This document shows, piece after piece, positions 61,572 to 64,000 of a DNA stretch of 64,000 nucleotides; within the stretch, counting starts at the first letter, position 1, and every line of letters begins with the position of its first letter. The translations under genes were made by a program, and so were the position numbers. The stretch is from Clostridium nigeriense (GTDB lineage: Bacteria; Bacillota; Clostridia; Clostridiales; Clostridiaceae). The DNA is taken from positions 334,637 through 398,636 of the forward strand of contig NZ_LT575472.1 of NCBI RefSeq assembly GCF_900086595.1, read 5' to 3'. The notes beneath the pieces are model-generated. The model saw nothing but the letters and a program-made list of their open reading frames with translations, was not told where the DNA came from and ran no database searches.

Positions 61572-62231
61572 GTGAACATATTAAAAATAGAAAACTTAAA
61601 TTTTAAAGATAAAGAAAAAAATATTTTAAATAATATTTCTTTAGAAATAAAAAAAGGTGAATGTATTTCAATAGTAGGAGAATCTGGAGGCGGAAAAAGT
61701 ACACTTTTAAGACTTTTGGCAGATTTAATATCTCCAACTTCAGGAGATATTAAGTACAAGGAGTCTAGTTATTTATCCTATAATCCCATAGAGTTAAGAA
61801 GAAAAATAAGTTATTGTACGCAGTTACCATATCTTTTTGGAGGAACAGTTAAAGATAATTTGGAGTTTCCTTTTAAAATAAGAAATAAAAAAATAGATAA
61901 TAAAAGAGTAAAGGAACTCTTAGATGTATTTAAATTGGATACTTCGTATCTTAGTAAAGACATAAACTTATTATCTGGTGGAGAGAAGCAAAGAATAGCT
62001 TTAATTAGAAACTTAATGTTTTTACCAGATGTACTATTACTTGATGAAGCAACATCGGCTTTAGATAAAGCTAATACTATTATTGTAGAAGAATATATTA
62101 AAGAGCTAAATAATTCAGGAATAACTATAGTATGGGTAACTCATGATGAAGAGCAAAGTACAAGGATATTTAATAAGAAAATAACTATGGAAGAAGGAAA
62201 AATAAAGAAGACAGAGGTGATTGAGAGATGA
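61572..62231 (+). CDS. fetA: iron-export-type ABC transporter ATPase
   Basis: 219 residues from a GTG with GGATGGTG upstream. Walker A GESGGGKS at 36-43, Q-loop CTQLPYLF, signature LLSGGEKQR, Walker B DVLLLDEATSALD and switch WVTHDEEQ. The next gene is FetB, which identifies the pair. FetAB of E. coli exports iron and protects from oxidative stress; related pairs may move other metals. It overlaps fetB by 4 bases. Confidence 0.85.
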   Translation: MNILKIENLNFKDKEKNILNNISLEIKKGECISIVGESGGGKSTLLRLLADLISPTSGDIKYKESSYLSYNPIELRRKISYCTQLPYLFGGTVKDNLEFPFKIRNKKIDNKRVKELLDVFKLDTSYLSKDINLLSGGEKQRIALIRNLMFLPDVLLLDEATSALDKANTIIVEEYIKELNNSGITIVWVTHDEEQSTRIFNKKITMEEGKIKKTEVIER

Positions 62232-62974
62232 GTACAAAGGCTTTAGTTTTATCCTCGGTATTAGTTGCTATTCCGGTTTTTATTTCTTATAAAGATAAAT
62301 TAGACTTAGAGAAAGATATTATATTTAGTATGATAAGAGCAATAATTCAACTTATTATAGTTGGATATTTATTAGATTTTATTTTTGGATTGGAAAATCC
62401 TATATATACTATTATACTAATCTTACTAATGATATTTAATGCAGCCTTAAATACAAAAAAGAAGGAGGGCGGAATAGATAATCAATTATTAATTTCCTTT
62501 ATATCAATACTAGTTGGGACAAGCATTACTATGAGCGTTTTAGTTTTGTCTAAGGCTATAGAATTCACTCCAAGTGAGGTAATTCCAGTAGCAGGAATGG
62601 TTGTAAGTAATTCAATGGTTGCGTTATCTTTAGCCTATAAAAATTTAATATCAACTTATAAAAATAATAGAACTGCAGTTGAAGTTAAGCTGTCATTGGG
62701 TGCAGATATAAAGGATGCATCTCAAGATATAATAAGAGATAGTATAAAAATATCAATAATGCCAAGTATAGATTCAGCTAAAACTTTAGGTATTGTTTCA
62801 TTACCAGGAATGATGACAGGATTAATATTAGGGGGGACGTCTCCACTAATAGCAGTTAAGTTTCAAATAATGGTTACATTTATGATTATTTCATCAACAT
62901 CTCTTTCAGTAATGATAGCAACTTATTTAAGTTATAAAAAATTCTTCAATAGTAGAAAGCAAATAAAAAGCTAA
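62228..62974 (+). CDS. fetB: iron-export-type ABC transporter permease
   Basis: 248 residues with about seven membrane helices. The motifs IRAIIQLIIVGYLLDFIF, VIPVAGMVVSNSMVALSL, SLGADIKDASQD and LPGMMTGLILGG are those of the UPF0014/FetB family. It forms the metal path with FetA. Its start overlaps the fetA stop (ATGA-type), giving coupled translation. The stop codon lies inside the following terminator palindrome. Confidence 0.88.
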   Translation: MSTKALVLSSVLVAIPVFISYKDKLDLEKDIIFSMIRAIIQLIIVGYLLDFIFGLENPIYTIILILLMIFNAALNTKKKEGGIDNQLLISFISILVGTSITMSVLVLSKAIEFTPSEVIPVAGMVVSNSMVALSLAYKNLISTYKNNRTAVEVKLSLGADIKDASQDIIRDSIKISIMPSIDSAKTLGIVSLPGMMTGLILGGTSPLIAVKFQIMVTFMIISSTSLSVMIATYLSYKKFFNSRKQIKS

Positions 62975-63002
62975 AAGGTGGATATTAATATCCACCTTTT
63001 AT
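62973..63002. terminator. bidirectional terminator
   Basis: A near-perfect palindrome 62973-63000 (core AAAGGTGGATATTAATATCC) overlaps the fetB stop and ends the convergent ROK gene. Confidence 0.85.
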
Positions 63003-64000
63003 AATTTATCAGGAATTTCATTAAAAAAGTTATATATACAACGATTTACTCCGCCAAATAAATTAGATTTATTATCTAATTCGTTTGGAAGAATGGTGAT
63101 TGCCTTAGAAAATATTGTATTTATTTTATTATTAATTAAATTCAGATAATCTGGAATATAATGAGTTATTTCGCTATGAATAAATATATTATCAGCAGCA
63201 AATAAGTTAAATATATTAGATATTCCAATGGACATAAGTTCAATATTTTTTGTTATTGTATCCACAGCTATTTTGTTATTTGAATTATATAAATCACAAA
63301 GTTCCTTTATAGTTCTAATCTTTATATCAGATTTCTTGTTAAAATCATCTAATAAAGCAGGAATTGAACAGTATTGTTCAAAGCAACCCTTATTTCCACA
63401 AGGACACTCTTTTCCATTTGGGATAAGTACAATATGACCTATTTCTCCTGCCCTTCCTTCAAAACCAGTATATAATTCACCGTTAATTATTATACCAGAT
63501 CCTATACCGGAATGAACATTTATAACGACTGCATTATTTAAAGGCTCTATTGAGTTTTCAAATTCTCCAACAGCTGCTAAATTAGATTCATTTTCTAAAT
63601 AAAAATTAATATTTGGCATAAGTGAAGATAGTTCTGTTATTAAGTCTATTTCGTCTAAATCATAGTATGGAGTAAATTTAATTTTGTCATTAAAAACTCT
63701 ACCATGAACTGCTAAGGTAGCTCCTATTAATCCATATTTATATTCTGCTAAAAGGCTTTCTAAAGAATTGATTACCTTTACAATAATTTCGATTACATTA
63801 TTTTTATTTATTATTTCTTCATAATAATCATAAAACAATACATTTTTGTTTAAATCAGTAAGTAAAAAGCTAACATAATCAATTCCTAAATCAATTCCTA
63901 AGCTACAACCAGCTTTTTCATTTATCTTAAGAAGTATAGGTTTTCTTCCTCCGCTAGAACCACTACTTCCAGTTCCAATCTCACTAACTAATTCATTTTC
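62999..64000 (-). CDS. ROK-family transcriptional regulator, 5' end beyond the window
   Basis: The frame is open from the right edge (64000) to the stop at 62999-63001, giving 333 residues without the start. A TTG at 63838 is internal, not the start. The first visible residues (GGRKPILLKINEKAG, then LGIDLGIDYVSFLL) are the linker and ATP-like site that follow the winged helix in NagC/XylR-type repressors, so a DNA-binding domain is expected beyond the edge. GIGSGIIINGELYTGFEGRA and the zinc motif CPCGNKGCFEQYCS are present. Inducer unknown, probably a sugar. Confidence 0.88.
   Translation of the reverse strand, partial: ENELVSEIGTGSSGSSGGRKPILLKINEKAGCSLGIDLGIDYVSFLLTDLNKNVLFYDYYEEIINKNNVIEIIVKVINSLESLLAEYKYGLIGATLAVHGRVFNDKIKFTPYYDLDEIDLITELSSLMPNINFYLENESNLAAVGEFENSIEPLNNAVVINVHSGIGSGIIINGELYTGFEGRAGEIGHIVLIPNGKECPCGNKGCFEQYCSIPALLDDFNKKSDIKIRTIKELCDLYNSNNKIAVDTITKNIELMSIGISNIFNLFAADNIFIHSEITHYIPDYLNLINNKINTIFSKAITILPNELDNKSNLFGGVNRCIYNFFNEIPDKL

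Overview
The window looks like chromosomal DNA of a low-GC, spore-forming, obligate anaerobe, most likely a Clostridium sensu stricto (cluster I) species. The support is the very AT-rich intergenic DNA, spmA and spmB, an anaerobic class III ribonucleotide reductase, ferredoxin-type iron-sulfur proteins, two T-box leaders, TTG and GTG starts, and the tatD / 3D-domain protein / rnmV / rsmA gene order of Firmicutes. I found no rRNA, tRNA, CRISPR array, complete insertion sequence or prophage.

Layout. 1-4.6 kb is a loose, partly decayed stretch: a gene cut by the left edge, a candidate Fur-controlled small RNA, truncated sigma-factor-like and GNAT genes, a secreted CAP protein, an AAC(3)-type acetyltransferase and an RlmI-type methyltransferase. 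4.6-10.7 kb is a complete oligopeptide ABC operon (oppABCDF). 10.9-15.1 kb holds a BFD-like protein and ileS behind a T-box plus an extra structured leader. 15.1-22.2 kb holds ccpA, a candidate small RNA beside it, spmAB, a PheB-type ACT protein, a short Xaa-Pro peptidase and a lysine-riboswitch-controlled NhaC-family transporter. 22.2-30.3 kb has a DUF5680 protein, a long Xaa-Pro aminopeptidase, two tandem aromatic-acid-exporter-like proteins, T-box-controlled metG and a second, divergent MetRS. 30.5-38 kb has a Na/phosphate cotransporter and a LacI-type regulator followed by a ribose/nucleoside operon (ribokinase, nucleoside hydrolase, DcuC-family carrier, GNAT, transaldolase).

38-46 kb carries tatD, the 3D-domain protein, rnmV, rsmA, three lineage-restricted proteins, an Mrp-type ATPase and a ferredoxin. 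46-55 kb carries degV-padR, nrdD, a homocitrate/Re-citrate-synthase-like gene with aconitase, a CapA-type protein and nrdG. 55-58.4 kb has a guanine riboswitch with xpt and, on the minus strand, a MecA-like penicillin-binding protein with a candidate C-rich small RNA just upstream. 58.4-64 kb has pepA, two membrane proteins, a PadR regulator, fetAB and a ROK regulator cut by the right edge.

The theme is nutrient-sensing gene control. Amino acids are read by T-boxes and the lysine riboswitch, guanine by its riboswitch, carbon by CcpA and LacI proteins, and iron probably by Fur. The most interesting unannotated signals are three intergenic units with a promoter and an intrinsic terminator but no convincing ORF (about 176-366, 16334-16500, and 58192-58318 on the minus strand). 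The third contains a C-rich segment with nine bases of perfect complementarity to the ribosome-binding region of the adjacent PBP gene.
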